In this document: in pieces, positions 29,801-43,000 of the stretch
Numbering within the stretch: the stretch's first letter is position 1
Layout of the letters: the number at the start of each line of letters is the position of its first letter
Assembly (NCBI RefSeq): GCF_000524195.1
Contig: NW_020170412.1
Span: 720,417 to 784,416 of the forward strand
Length of the DNA: 64,000 nt
Direction: 5' to 3'
Origin: Echinococcus granulosus
Lineage: Eukaryota > Platyhelminthes > Cestoda > Cyclophyllidea > Taeniidae
Made by a program: the position numbers and the translations under genes
Notes under the pieces: generated by a model
Seen by the model: only the letters and a program-made list of their open reading frames with translations
What the model was told of the DNA's origin: nothing
Database searches by the model: none

Positions 29801-32800
29801 GGTGTTAATCCCACATGGAGTAAGACTTCCCCAACTCCTCTAAACGCCTCGAGTACCATGGTCATTTCGACCCCGAGTCGGCAGGATTCCTATCTGGGTC
29901 CAATGGCAATCTATTTGCTTTTTCGTTTCAGTTATCTATTAAGGATGGGTTATCTCTTCAGGTAATCCTCGTCGGCTTTGCTAACTCCACGAAGTCAGTC
30001 GGGAGAGAGACAGATTTGATGATAACATGAACGACACATCTGAAGTGAATACAAGTTATTCACAGGTCTGTAACTTGAAAGGAACTGCTGCTTTGAACAC
30101 ACCCTGCCCACTGAAAAACCGCAACACCATTTCCGTGTGGCAAGTTGACCTATGCGGACACCCAAATCGCAGCCACCATATTGTTGCAGCGCTCTGAACT
30201 GGTCATTTGCGGCAACAGTCCACAAGCCCTCCTGTTGAGCCTCTGCGGATTTGGTCATCAACAGCAGATATCCGCCCGTTGGGGCGTTTGATCGTGCCAT
30301 GCAACTAACGAAATCGGGATTTTTACCACGTTGGGTAAGACTGATACCTGCTCGAGCCCTCTTCAAGGAGGACAGCTTTACTGGAGATGAGCAGAAGGAT
30401 TTGTGGGCCATTGGAAGAAGCGACCTAAACACGAACACCATGACGCCAAGGTGGTGAGCAAAGCCCACATTTAAGCCAAGTTCTACGGGATATTTGCGTT
30501 CAGACGCGGAAGGCGTACAAGGCGAAGCCTGGGGCAGAAATGCTGTGGCATTCCCCAGGCCATCAACCCGACACGAAACCGTGCACAAGACCACGCGCAC
30601 AAAGCAGAAAAGTGCGAATCACTGCCGTAAGATAAACGCCCTACAAGTCGTGGTGGTACCAAAAAACGAATGCAGAACTGAGGAAGGGAGGACCAATCAA
30701 AGGTGGAGAGATGTGCAAGTTGTGCGGTTGTTAGGAGAGCCTATGTGCTGATGATGGGAGGTAGAGTGGAGAAGGGTGGTGGGGGAGGGTTAGAAGAGCG
30801 CAGAGAGAGATTACCGCATGACGGAACTTCACCCTTTCTATTTCCCACTGAAAAGGCATGGCAATGATGTGACGATGTGATGTGAGCAAATGAGGATGAA
30901 AAAAAAACCTCCAAATAATGATAATGCCAGAGAGTATCTGGCATTGAAATGACCAGATTAAGAAGTGGAATGAACAAATTAGAAGCGAGAAATTAATAAG
31001 AGATAGACTGGAGGCTTCTTAAAAAAATGGAATTAGACCCACCTAGGTTGAGCAATTTAGTTTAAATGAGCAAGAACATAGCATCGCAGTTGCGTACAGA
31101 ACGAGTCCTCTTGTGTGAGAGGGAATACTGCTTATTAAGGAGAAGGTGGCTAGCTTTGTGAATGTATTTTGATTCAATAGACCTCCATGCTATGACGGTA
31201 TTAGGGTTGAGGATCATATCAAGCAGTCAAATTGACAGAAGCAAAGGGGTAAGTGCGTATGAAACACAAATGAGGACCTTAGAAAGAGGTGTGTTACCAG
31301 TAATCTGGACTCTGTACCTACACACCAACTAAAGGTTCGCTTCAGTTCAAAAAGAGGAGTATTTTGGGAAAGTAAAGCCGCTAGATGAGCAAGCTGCCAT
31401 GCCTTTGATGATTAATGGGAGTAACGGCAAAAGGACTCACTCAACGCAATAGTCAATGTCAAAGTAACAAATCTAAGGTGCTTCTAAAGGGTTTAAATTG
31501 GCAACAATTGCGCGGTTTCTCTCAGGACTGTAAGCTTAACTCGACCCCCGCCCATCAGTTGCATGAAGAAGGAAGCCTTTTTTAGTCGCCAGCTAAGATC
31601 GTTTATAAATCCTCTTTCTTGATCAAATATCGCTGCTACATAGAACACTCTTCCAAATTCCACATTAAAAGACCTCCAGATTATGATGATGACGGTAATG
31701 TCACTACTTCAACGCTACCTAGAGCCAGTAACTAGCATAAATGGTTAAGTGAGTAGTTTGTAAAAAAGGTGTAGTAATTACAAGTTAAGACTCAAATAGA
31801 TCGGTGCTGGAAGGTCAATCCACCTTGAAATCGGGTCCAACCTGACTGACTGAACTTGTACCGTCCTGCCAACCTCATGAGTAGGATAGTTGGCAGATAA
31901 AGAACGACAGACGCACAGGAAGCAGGATGCAAATTAGCAGCAGTTACGACCTTGGAACAAAACAACCACTCTGCGAAAAACTTGGCACGCGCCTCGTGGT
32001 TATGTAAAAACGAGGAAATTTGTAAGCGAGGAATGTTGAGGCATATGCAAGACTGGCGTTTATTAAGCAAACGCATAAAAACCAGATGATGATAATGATA
32101 ACACCATTCCTTTGACGAGACGTAGAGCCAACTCACCGTACTGATTATGCCTCTGGACTAAAATAGGTCATTTGTAGAAGTAAAACTTGACCTATAAAAT
32201 GTCCGTCAAATCAATCAAAAGGAAACCTCGACTAGGTAAACAAAGAATTACTTTTAAGTAAGAAGTGCAACCGATCAGAACCACGGCTTGGATGAGTAAA
32301 GAGAGAATCACTCCGTGGGTAATGCACGCGCCGCTCCTGAAGGAAACTAACCTTCGAGTTTCGGATAAACTCTATGACTGTAGAGTAGAAGAGGTCACGA
32401 GTGCACACCCCAGTGCACCAGAGATGAAGGTTGTGCTCCTCCGACGGTAAACTGCCACCTGGTGAAGTTAGGAGAAATAAATTAGTGCTAGCCAACCACC
32501 ATGGAGGTAATATCCTGCGCATAAAGGAATCACTTACCTACAATCTTGACACTAATCACGTTTTCATTCTCCTGCAAAGCTGTCACCGTGATGTTTGATA
32601 TAGGTACGTGCATCTAGAAGGGGAGTGTTTGAGCTTACTGAGGTGGGATCAACTTACGCGAAACTGGTAGACCCAGGGAGCGACAGCAGAGAGAATGAGA
32701 ATGAAGCTGGGGTAGAGGAGGAGAACAGCTTGGGGCTTGGAGGAATCAATGACAAAATGACCGTCGGCGTCAGCAACGCAAATGCTTGCTTTCAGGGTCA

Positions 32801-34564
32801 AGGTTGGATCGTTCATTTGGGGACGCGACTGCCGCAAGAAAACACAAAAACAGCAAAATCAAAACAAAAGTAGTCCTAAGATGACGATAATATGCACTAT
32901 TATTACTCCGACAAATCGCTTGCAAAAGACTTCCGCCTGCCTTAGTCAATTGTAGAGTCAGTGAACATTGTCAACTAAGAATTAAAGTCGAACCAAAACA
33001 GATCTAGCCAATGTGTCGGACGTTTGCACTTGTCGAGAACCAGCAACGTATAGCAAACCAACGCTGATTAGAAAGGAGTCAAATACAACTACACTCCCCT
33101 CCAACAACAGCCCAGCCTCAAACTGGGGCAACTTACCCAACTACCAAGTTTTCTTAGAGTGCTGAGTTACTTCGAATGGTCAAATATCTTCAGTAAAAAC
33201 AAACCGGACAAAATTTTGTTATTTCTATTGTAGTACACTTGTTTTTAGGTGTTTTTATTTCAGCTTTGCCTCACACAGACCTTCTTTTCAATAATTGGAG
33301 TCGCGTGCTAATACAAAATTTCCCAATCCATACATTCGGCGCTACTCATTACCAAAACAATCAACAATGATTAGCGTCATAATGAAACTTGGGTGAAAAA
33401 AAAAACTCTTGGCTAAACTGCCTATCCAAAAAAGGCTGCCATGACGCACAGTCATAGCAGCACCGAGAAAAAAAGACAAAGCAGGGCTTCAAATATATCG
33501 ACTTAAGATCCAAAATTGGTCACCTGATCGGGAAGTCCACGAATTTCTGACGAAAGCACCTCAATATCCACTTCCCGCAGGTTGCGAAGCAGATCACAAC
33601 GGTCCAAAATCTCTGAATAGACTTGCATCGCTTTGCAGATTGCTGTTCTGTCAGGATGAGGATCCTAAATGAGAGCAATTGAGTTGAAAACACAACACAT
33701 AATACCTCATAATAACGCTCCGTTTCCTTCAGCAGAATGGGATAACGTGAGAGTCGATCGTGCACACTTGCAAAGAGGGATTTGGTCTTTGTGGAATACA
33801 AATCTTGACCGGCTGCGCCAACAGCAACGGGGATTGTTGTGATGGCCTCCTGTAGACCAAATTCAATGTATGCACAGGAACGTGTGTATTCACCCGCTAA
33901 CTGGTCCATGTTCTTAGCAACGTCTAAAAACAATTTCCCAACGAATTTCGGCCGCGACAGCCTAAGTAAACACTTGGCATCGTAAAAGCTGCATTACGGT
34001 TTCATTTTTTCCAATGTTCTTGCAACAGATTCGTGTAAACGAATTATTTCTGCTAACTTGTCCACAAATATTGACAACTTGGACATGAATGCGCTATGCA
34101 GAATGAAATTACCAAAATAATGGTTACAATTCTGACAGCACTTCGACATTGGGTTTCAAAATGCGTATAAGCAGGTTCAAGTCAGCTATTTGTTTTGATT
34201 CGCCCTCAAGGATATGTTGCACAATCTAAAAGGTAGATGATGCCCAACACAAATCTCACCTCTTGTTGAAAACTTAGAAGGTGGCTGGTGTCTGCGGATC
34301 TAGAACATGAAACTAGGTGAGTGCATTAACAAGGTATATAAATTTTACGCATTTTCCGGACATAATTGCTGGGAAACCAACCCTGTGTACCGTTTAATTC
34401 ACCGTGCCACCAACCGCCATCAATTTCCTTCAAAACTTTGATTATGTCACCGGTTTTAAAGGATAACTGGGACAGTGCAGGGGTAAAAAAACCCAAACCT
34501 CGTCGAAATGTTGTCGGTCGTAATCAAATAATGCTTGTGCTTCCGTTGTGACTGCTGACTCCAT
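23856..34564 (-). CDS. PIX-type Rho guanine-nucleotide exchange factor (ARHGEF6/7 family), partial model
   Basis: PIX proteins activate Rac/Cdc42 and bind PAK (through SH3) and GIT. Minus-strand exons in order are 34499-34564, 34349-34466, 34260-34291, 34128-34225, 33998-34093, 33706-33961, 33524-33664, 32658-32828, 32538-32613, 32352-32458, microexon 32137-32157, then 28016-28375, 27579-27896, 25951-26046 and last exon 23856-24055. The SH3 domain (about residues 8-61) shows ALFDYD, DELSFKTGDII, GGWWHGELNG and GWFPSNYV. The DH domain (about 70-265) includes LSRYPILLKETERYYE. The PH start matches PIX (AVLLLYPSFILILSA). A Pro-rich exon follows, then DAKILQIIELYCGS, which matches the PIX segment before the GIT-binding region. 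Starting just before SH3 matches the PIX isoforms without a CH domain. Phases do not close between 32137 and 28375, nor between 25951 and 24055, so exons are missing from the model there. The last exon is assigned by phase and strand only. Six introns are 32-44 bp. Confidence 0.85.
26123..26136 (+). repeat. Homopolymer of 14 G in a PIX intron
   Basis: Fourteen consecutive G in the intron just upstream (on the minus strand) of PIX exon 25951-26046. A 10-G run occurs at 46363-46372. Such runs are prone to length error in sequencing. Confidence 0.9.
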
Positions 34565-35119
34565 CGCCTGATTCTAAACGTATAGCCCATACGGTGAGCT
34601 AGTAGGTTATTTGCGCAGGCCGGGCTATTTCGGCCTTTTGTTAAAAAAGGCCATTGTCTGATTACTTGTCACACTTAATGTTTTGTTAAGCCTTAAAAAT
34701 TGCCTATCATTCTATCACTGCCACATATAAACAATTTATTCTAGCATAAATGTTAACTTTTTTACGTTTTTAGCTATTTTTAGGGGCGTTTGCTTAGTGC
34801 TGCTACAATTTTTATGGGGTTACCAGTTAAAACAATTAATAAATGGAATTGCAACGTATAAATGACTGTAGCCCGTACTGACCATGCGAAGAGTACATTT
34901 TTGGGCAAATAATGCATAACTTGAGGTTGGTATTTCTGCATTGCTTTTACCAGCAATTATTACATGCTTGCGCAATTTTACATTGTTCATCCAAATACGC
35001 GATTTGTCTTGCTGAGGTCTTTGGGTTATAAGGTAGCTAGTTAGGCAGGTTTAATGCTTTGGCAGCACCTTTTCTCCATACTAAAAGATAAATTTTCCAA
35101 GCTTCCCATGATCGTTGAT

Positions 35120-35313
35120 TGTAGCGTCCCGAGATTCCCTGAAGACGAAAGAAGACACAATACTCGGGCAGAATACATATTCAGCACGGAGAAGGTGTCT
35201 GGGCTATTGGCATGGCCCAAAAGGCCAGCCCACCCAGCGAGGTACAAGGGGGCTAGTTCAAAGTACAAAAGTGGTGCCTCACCAGCGCCGAGGGATAAAC
35301 CACTATCGTATTA
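35120..35313 (-). repeat. Interspersed repeat family 1, copy B (inverted)
   Basis: Reverse complement of copy A across its whole length with few differences, including the GATAGTGGTTTATC and TCTTCTTTCGTCTTCAGG blocks. It lies about 0.5 kb upstream of the PIX start codon. Open frames reported on it are not genes. Confidence 0.88.
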
Positions 35314-37257
35314 CATGATCTCTTTTCTATGTGAATCGAACCCTTGCAGTGTGCAATGTTTTACCTCTCAAAATTCTCAATTCAAGAGTTTTAAGTCAAA
35401 GTTGGCAGGACACAGGATAAAGTATCTGCGGTGCCAAAAGTATTGGTAAACTTTCCAACCTTCTAAACCGGTGCAAATTTCCGAAATTGGGTTCTGGTTT
35501 TAGACTTAGTCATGAAAATATCTGCTGTTCCAAAAGTCCGCATAATCGCCAAAAGAGATTAGGTAACCTTGCAGGCTTTTGCAGTTCCTCAAGAAGAGTA
35601 GCCATTATGATTTTGATTTTGATTTTTCGAACTTCGTTACATGGATTTGCCGGCCTAAGGCCGTGGTCATTCTGCGCCCATATTTTTTGTTTTTGTTTCA
35701 ATGCTATCTAACTGTCCGTCTGGGTTTTGTCTTAGTTGCTTAAAGAGTGAGAAATGTATTACGCTTTTACATACTTTATTTAGACAACATAGTATTCCAA
35801 TGATGCATGCCTCCGAATAGTTCAGTTTTGATGGCATTCCAGTTAGTAACTGCTTTCTTGTAGGACGCACGATTGGGTTGTCTTATAAAATGGGCTAGGC
35901 TTTAGTAGCCTCCATGTAACGCGTCTCTGCAGGTTCCTACACCTCTAGCTGATATTTTGCTTCCTTTACTTTTAACTTTGGTGTAATTCACTCATTTCCT
36001 GCTTGCTTACCACTGCTCCTAGCAGAATGCGCTGAGTCATTCCTAAAGACATACTAGGTCCTATGACTATGGAAGAAGATTTATTACATACGTGGAGGCA
36101 CGTTTGGGGATGTGAGCGTGAGCAGAAAGCCTCGTCACCATCAAGGCAACCGAAATCGCAAAAAAAAAGGTCTGCGCCGCAGGATTTAAAGACTAGACTG
36201 AGATTATCTGGTTCAAGTTTTGTTGAAGTACATTTACGTTGAGGGGGGATTATTCTAATTTTTAATTTTAGATAAACCATATCTGCCACGGCTCCGTTCT
36301 ATAATTCGCACAGGCCCGCTTTCTAACATTGGCTTCCATGTATTTTCTAATGAATAGCTATGGGTTTTGCTTACGTAGCTAAATAAATGGATTTTATGGA
36401 AATGATGTTGGCACAGATTTCACTGTTTTCACTTATGGCTGTGTCGTTCATTGTTCACAATACATCAAGCAAATTGGTTGCTACTAACAAGAAAATAAGT
36501 AGAATATCTCTTCAGTGCTACTGATCTAAAACCGCAGTTCTATTTACCCATATGCAGAGGGAATTTTTGTGATCACTAAACTGTCACCTCTACTTGTGTA
36601 AGTTCGCGGCTAGTCATGAGGATTTATTTCAACGAAAACCCACAAAGGTCATCGTGTTGCAACGAGGCGGTGTTGCCGCTCTCCATGACTGTTGGGATTT
36701 CGGGAGCAAATGAACAAACCTCCATCTTCGGCGACTCCATCGAATCCCTTCACGGGGATGAACAGCATGAAAAGAATGTCATCTTGGCCTGCATTCTACT
36801 TCTATTCACTGTTGATTAATATTGTTTTTCCTGTTTTATCCAAAAAAGAGGCTTCGCAGTGAGGATGTTTGCTTCATGAGAGAAGAGTAGAGTAAACAAC
36901 CATACGACCGTCTAGTCAAGTTGATATAGGGAAAAAAAAATATGATCATTCTACGGTTTGTGCGAGGTTTTTTGCTCTTTAGCATACTTTGCACAGGTAC
37001 ATTTAATGTACGTCACTTTTGTGAAGCCAAGCAGAAGGCCTATTACACTTCCGCTTATTTCTATGCCATAGCAAAGGGATCGGAACTGAGAATCTGTGCT
37101 TGCTTTTACCATATATGCATTTTTGCTGGATTTCGGTGACCCAAACATTTTCCCGTTTTGATTTTTCCCAAAAAGGAAGAGTACAGGGCTTTTTACGAGA
37201 TGGAATTTGAAGTGGGAGCATTTTGAAGTGGTAAAAAATCTTTCACCTACTGCCTAA

Positions 37258-37705
37258 GTTTTCAGCTAATTGGGCAAATGTCATACAAGAATTTGATTGG
37301 CTACTTGCTTCTCAAGATTACCCAATCAAATTCTGCACCACTTCCAGCAGTGCTCCTAGTCCATCCTGAAACCAAATCATAATGCTCAGGTGGAGACCGT
37401 AGATCTGACGTAAGGAAGGTCTAGGGGAAACCACTGGCATGCTCTAGAGATCATGCTGCCCGGAGAAAATGCAAACGGCGGAGCCTTTAATGCCCTAGTA
37501 ACCATAACCCTGGAGTTATGCAAATAGTGCTAAAAATGAGTTTTTGCTAGCAGCCTAACTTATAAATTTCATCGTATGCCAATGAGACTTATTTTAAATC
37601 TACTAATTACTATCCTATTTTTTAGCCAACTGGGGACATCTCCTACATGCATCTGATTGGCTACTTGTTTTTCCAAACTACCCAATCGAATTGTTGCAAC
37701 CATTC
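37258..37705 (+). repeat. Local duplication carrying a 12-bp perfect inverted repeat
   Basis: At 37289-37300 GAATTTGATTGG is followed after a 21-nt loop by its exact reverse complement at 37322-37333. A diverged second copy (ATCTGATTGGCTACTTG then CCCAATCGAATTG) lies at 37650-37693, with similar leading sequence (AGCTAATTGGGCAAATG versus AGCCAACTGGGGACATC). Confidence 0.65.
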
Positions 37706-38717
37706 GTATGGTTAACATTGACTCCGGTGATCTCAGTCTTTAAGATGGCCTTAAACGTGCAGCATTATTTTTAAATCGTATTTTTTGTGTAGATGTAAGG
37801 CGAATTAAAGTTATTTGTGAGCATAGTATACTATCGAGACACCGGAATCTTGGGAGAGAAAAGGCATAACGCAATCTTGTCGGGATTTGGCTTACTAGAG
37901 CGCCTCAACGACATAATAGTCTTTTACGCCTTTATTACTTGTACACAAAAACAATTGAACTTGAAAACATGGTGATTCACCTGTCGATTGAAGTTTACTC
38001 TGATTACAAACTGTGTGAAGACAAGACATCAAAGCAATGATTAAGTTGCTCCGCCATCTTCTCTCTTATCTAGTCTCTGTTTGCCTAACTAATTCGTTTG
38101 CCATATTTCATCGATACAATCAAGCTTAAAGATGCTCGAAATCACTTTCGTGAAGTAACTATATTTGAAGCCAAGCAGAAACCCACCATCCGCATTGGAA
38201 ACGATACTCCGAAAGGCAACGTTGACCATTAAAACTCAAGAAAACTGCATTAAATCATCCAAAGCATAAAGTAAAAGCATGATGAGTTAGGGTAATCAGG
38301 TGTAAAATTATGGCACCTTATCAGTAAAGTAGACACCTCTTCATTGACAAAGGCCTAGTTCTTTCCCAATGCTGTCAAATTCCAGACTTGTTCATAGCCC
38401 ATGACCATGTCTTGGTGTGAAGGTATTTTTAACAACCTACTTTAATTAAATCTGAAGCAGATTTAATGAATTTTTTTTCATGGAAGGCTACTCATTAAAA
38501 AGTCAAAAAAGCGTGCTAGAAAAGGCATTCTCTATCAACGTAGACGAGTAAAAAGCCAACACAGTCCAGATGTTTATGGTTCCGAGATAGCACCAAAATT
38601 TTTGCCAATTTTTCGGACTAATTTAATTTTTTAGGGCAAGAATATTCTCCACCTACTTTGTTGTACTTCACTCACATGAGGAAGAAATTTCTCATATTTG
38701 TGAGGTCGGTCTAAGGG

Positions 38718-38735
38718 TGTCACACATATGTGACG
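38718..38735. repeat. Palindromic 18-mer, copy 2 (TGTCACACATATGTGACG)
   Basis: Both arms are present, followed by CTGGCGG, a flank shared with the half-site at 56348. Confidence 0.75.
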
Positions 38736-39984
38736 CTGGCGGTGAATGTGTCCACATGTGAAATTAACTTAAACAATCAGAATACGCTTTAATTTTTTGC
38801 CAGATGCTACACTAGACCATTAGCAAGAATTTATTCTTATTTGTTTTTATCGTATTTTGACTTTGACAAGTTCACTTCTGTGGTCTCTACTTCCAGAATC
38901 ATCGAAAGGTGAATTAATTGTCCCCCGTTGCCCATCCATGCCATTCACCAATAACTAATGCTTCTGCCTCGAGTAGGAGATCTGTAAACTTTATTTCGCT
39001 TCAAATATTGGCTAGAAAGTGACCTTGTCCGTTCCTTGTCCTTGTCCTGATTAATCGGACCTAGCTATATGGAGAGCGCACCATGCGCAAACTTTTCACA
39101 GCAGCGGATGAACTTGTGCAGTCCATTTGCTTCTAAACTGGTCAGCATAGCCAGATTTAAAGTGGATAGGAGCGACACTAAACTGCACCATGTACACGTG
39201 TGTATGTGCGCTTAGGGGATTCAACATCTTGTACGACGAAAGTACAGCTAATTACCCTCCATTCGGTCTGCCGGGAGGCAGATCAGATCTGGAAACGACC
39301 TTAACCGGAAGGGTAGGGGAAGAAGAGAGTGGCAGAGTGAATTTTGGGAAGAAATGCCACCGCACAGCTACCTACCCAGCCACCTGCCTGCCTAATCACG
39401 ACCACGGTGAACATGCACTTCTATCCTGCACAAATTAGTAACCACTGCCAGTCATCCCCATGATAGAAGGCAGGTTTTGACGGTTAAAAGTGTTGTCATG
39501 CCTCAGAATCTCCTCTCTATGTGGTCATTCACGTTAAGCGACGAGGGGGAGACTATGAACTGTCAGGCGTCGAAGTCCCTTGGCATTTGTCCAGTGGAAA
39601 ATGAAGTAGGAATAAATGTGTTCTTCCCGATGGTAAATTACATTTGCCATCTAATGGTGACAAAAAGGTGAAATTTAATTTAGTCTTTAGAGATTTTGGA
39701 CTTTTAGCCCCGAATATATGCCTAAAGGCGGATTAAGGCACATAAAAGTGACTTGATTACAGCCGCGCAGAATGGCTACCGTACCATTAGCCTAGGTGGC
39801 ATGAGAAGAATGCCCTGTCTCCAGCTTGGAAGCCGCTGGTTTGGGCGCTTCAAAGGCTCTAGTTAATTTAATAGGTTGTGTTGGGTTCGTCCAAGCTTTT
39901 CTACCATATTAACAGAGAATAAACTTCCGGCTTGGGTAGAGGATTACTAAGTACTTCGCCATTGTACGTCCGACGGGCAAAGTG

Positions 39985-40092
39985 GCCCCCGGACCATGCC
40001 AATACTCCTCAACCCCCTAGGTAGGTCGAAAATACACATTCTACCCAAGTATTGTGTTGTCCTTCGTTTTCAAGGAAGCCTCGAAGGGCTGC
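39985..40092 (+). repeat. Interspersed repeat family 1, diverged partial copy
   Basis: Matches the 3' half of copy A (GACCATGCCAATA, then TACCCAAGTATTGTGTTG and a TCGTTTTCAAGGAAG variant of the end block). Clearly older than copies A and B. Confidence 0.55.
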
Positions 40093-43000
40093 ATTCCAGG
40101 CCTATAGTTTTATCGTTCCCCGTGTTCTCGGCTACGGAGAAGCTATTGGGTTGAATCATTTCTGCTGAAAATGTACCAAATGTGGCATTTCCCTTCAAGT
40201 AAACAGAAAATCTGGAGATAAGCATTGTGTCAAACTCAGAAGTAACCGCCTGTTAACGAGTTTCAAGATGAGGTTAGACAAGCCGAAGCAGCGAGTCTTC
40301 ACGTTCCTTCGACATTTTCTGAGGTATCACCGATTGAAAAATTGTTTTAACAGTCCCCTATTCCCCTCACAAAAGCGGGTGGTCTAGAAGTTTCTTAAGA
40401 TATTCAGAAACCAGCTCTCTTTCGTCATTAGTCAGCCCGTAGGCAATAAGAAATTCGCCATAACTGGAGAGGCCGCGACAACTAATGTGGTGACAGGAGG
40501 GTACAGAGATGTGATGCAAAAGCTTATCTTGATATCCACAAGTAACCGAAATTCCTTGTTACTGGCTTGCAGTTCTAATGAATGTCATATTACTAACTAG
40601 TAGGTTTGCAGAGGGCGACGCCACTACTTGCAAGCCTTTGAATGCCTACTCTGAAGGCAGCTTCAATGACATCAGTCCCTGCGCCACCTCACAGTCACCC
40701 TTTTTTTACATGCACACACCAGGCAAGATGGAGGCGAAACCAGGTGTTACTTAAAACACACGTATTTTTGGCCCTGGTTAGTAGTCATGCGGGGAAACCA
40801 ACCCTGTGGAGGAGGAGGAGGAGAAGTAGCAGAAGTGAGGTAGCACGCCACGTCCCACAGGGCGGAGTGGACGCGGTTGCTAGTGTTGCACACTGCCCTC
40901 CTCACTAATGCAGCAGTCATCTTTTCTGTTACTTGACTTTTTGGGCATAGTGGAGGTGCATTATGGTGATAAGCCTTGCCACTTCCGTCATATCTTTACC
41001 ATATAGGTAAAAAAGGCGTTTCTGCTTTTGGGACTTTCAGTAGTTGGCCAATTCGCAGATTCACTCTTATTATAACGTAGCTAATACTCGTAGTGATGGT
41101 CTCTTTTAAAACTTAGGAACATAAGCTTTTATATTTCAGTTTTTGGAAGCAGTGGATAAATTCTTTTCGTGTTGATCGTTTAATTGGCCTCAGAATAATT
41201 CTTTCAATATGGGACCATCAAAATATTAATTTTTGGGGAAAGAATAGCCTTACTCAGTAAAACAATCTTTTAAAGCAAAATATTCAATTGGATTAGGTAT
41301 TGTTCAAATTTCATGAAGCATAAATAAGGATCTTTAGAAGGTAGTCCCGCTATTTACAAGTACCTTAATAAGTAGTGTGTCGAGAAAAGGAGCTATCTGC
41401 GTGGAGTACGGAAATCCACCTGAAATGGCATATTTCTGAGTATATTTTTAGCGTTCTTGTCTTACCACCTAAAAATCGCCCAGTCATCAACCACTTTTTC
41501 CCTTAATGCGGTGATCCTCTTCACCACTTTGTTCGCCTCATTAGCTTAGATTATTAAATAATTGGCTAGTTAATTTGTGGTTATTTTAAAGATTTTAAAT
41601 ATTTTAAAGCCCCAATGAGTTCTTTTCTGCCGCAATAGGTGATTTGGAAGTTAAACGCTGTCTAGTGTAATCTGCACATGCCCCTAGGAAGAAGGCGAGT
41701 GGATATTGGTCATCCACTCCCTACAAACTTGTATCCACTGCCACATAGAAGGCATAGCTCCCCTTAATTGTCAGCAATGAAATCACCATAAAGTGTTATT
41801 GCCAGCTAAAAGAACCCATGCTCCTCCGGGACCGAAAATTCCACCGTTTCGCTTATAGTCGTGGGGTTGATTGCATTGCACAAATGGCATGCAAGTCGGA
41901 GCGTGAACCTGCGAGAACGCACACCTGCGGGATTGAACGCGTTGTTGTGCTACCCAGGAGGATGACACGGCTCATTTGTCGATTACGTGACTACAGTCTT
42001 AATAAAAGAATAGTTCGTAGATTAATGCGACAGAAAAAAAGCCTTTTCATCTTCTATATAACTGAGATCTAAGCAGGCAGATTATTTCGTCTACCGAATA
42101 ATTCAGCTCGAACTGCATCAGATCCTTTCGCAGCGCCAAATTTTGCTGATCTCTGCCGGCCAACCGCCACTAATTCAGAAGGTGGTAAGTAGGGGAAATT
42201 AATTGCAGACCCTTAAGGCTGTGACTACTTGCCCCACTTACAGCACGAAGGCGTCTGAGCTAATGATGTCCGCCGGCGTTGTTTGTCCTCCCTGGCGTAT
42301 AACCGCATTAGTGACACTTTCGAGTATCTCTTCGGGCTTAAGGTTATCTATGGCGCCTTATGAAGTAGGCCTTCAAATATAGTATGTTGGACATGGAGTC
42401 AAGTAGTTTGTTGCGCATTCAGAAGTAAAGGAATATCACAGTTATGCCATCTTAACGATACTTCCCATTCCTTCATTCCGTTGTAGAGCTTAAAGACGTC
42501 CACCTGGAAGTGAGTTCATTATAAGTGCACGGAAGGGTCGGGAGACTATTGACACAAGCTGCCATGGCTAGAGTTCACTGGCGCCTTCTCGTAGTTAAAG
42601 ATTGTGCAAAGAGCGTTCAAGTCTAGCCGGGACTGTTGATTTTACAGGCATTCGATGGACGATACCATGGCCGTACCACATGCAGCAGCAAATGATGAAC
42701 GAGAAACGATCTAGCAACCGTTAATCAGAGTGAATGAGGACATAGAGCTCGAATCTGTGAATATCTTTAGGCTACTAAAAGGATACGTCCAGCCATCCAG
42801 GAGGAGGACAGTTGAATGGTGTAAACGCCACAAAGTGGAAATACGGCTGTCTGTCAGCAGCAATACCATCCGTTGGTGTTCAGCATGCAGTACCGTGGCC
42901 AGTCTTGTAACGATTCAGTCTGTGTAACTCCCGAACACTCGATAGAGCCATAACCTATCGCGGAACCGCATTTCTGTGGAACCAGAAGGCTCAGTCATTC

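Noticed and set aside
30741..30873. Possible 33-nt PIX exon (WEIERVKFRHA) and Pro-rich frame
   Set aside because: Donor is weak (GCG/gtaatc) and the phases still do not connect to exon 28016-28375.
34366..34551. 61-codon plus-strand frame
   Set aside because: Antisense shadow of the two SH3-coding exons of PIX.
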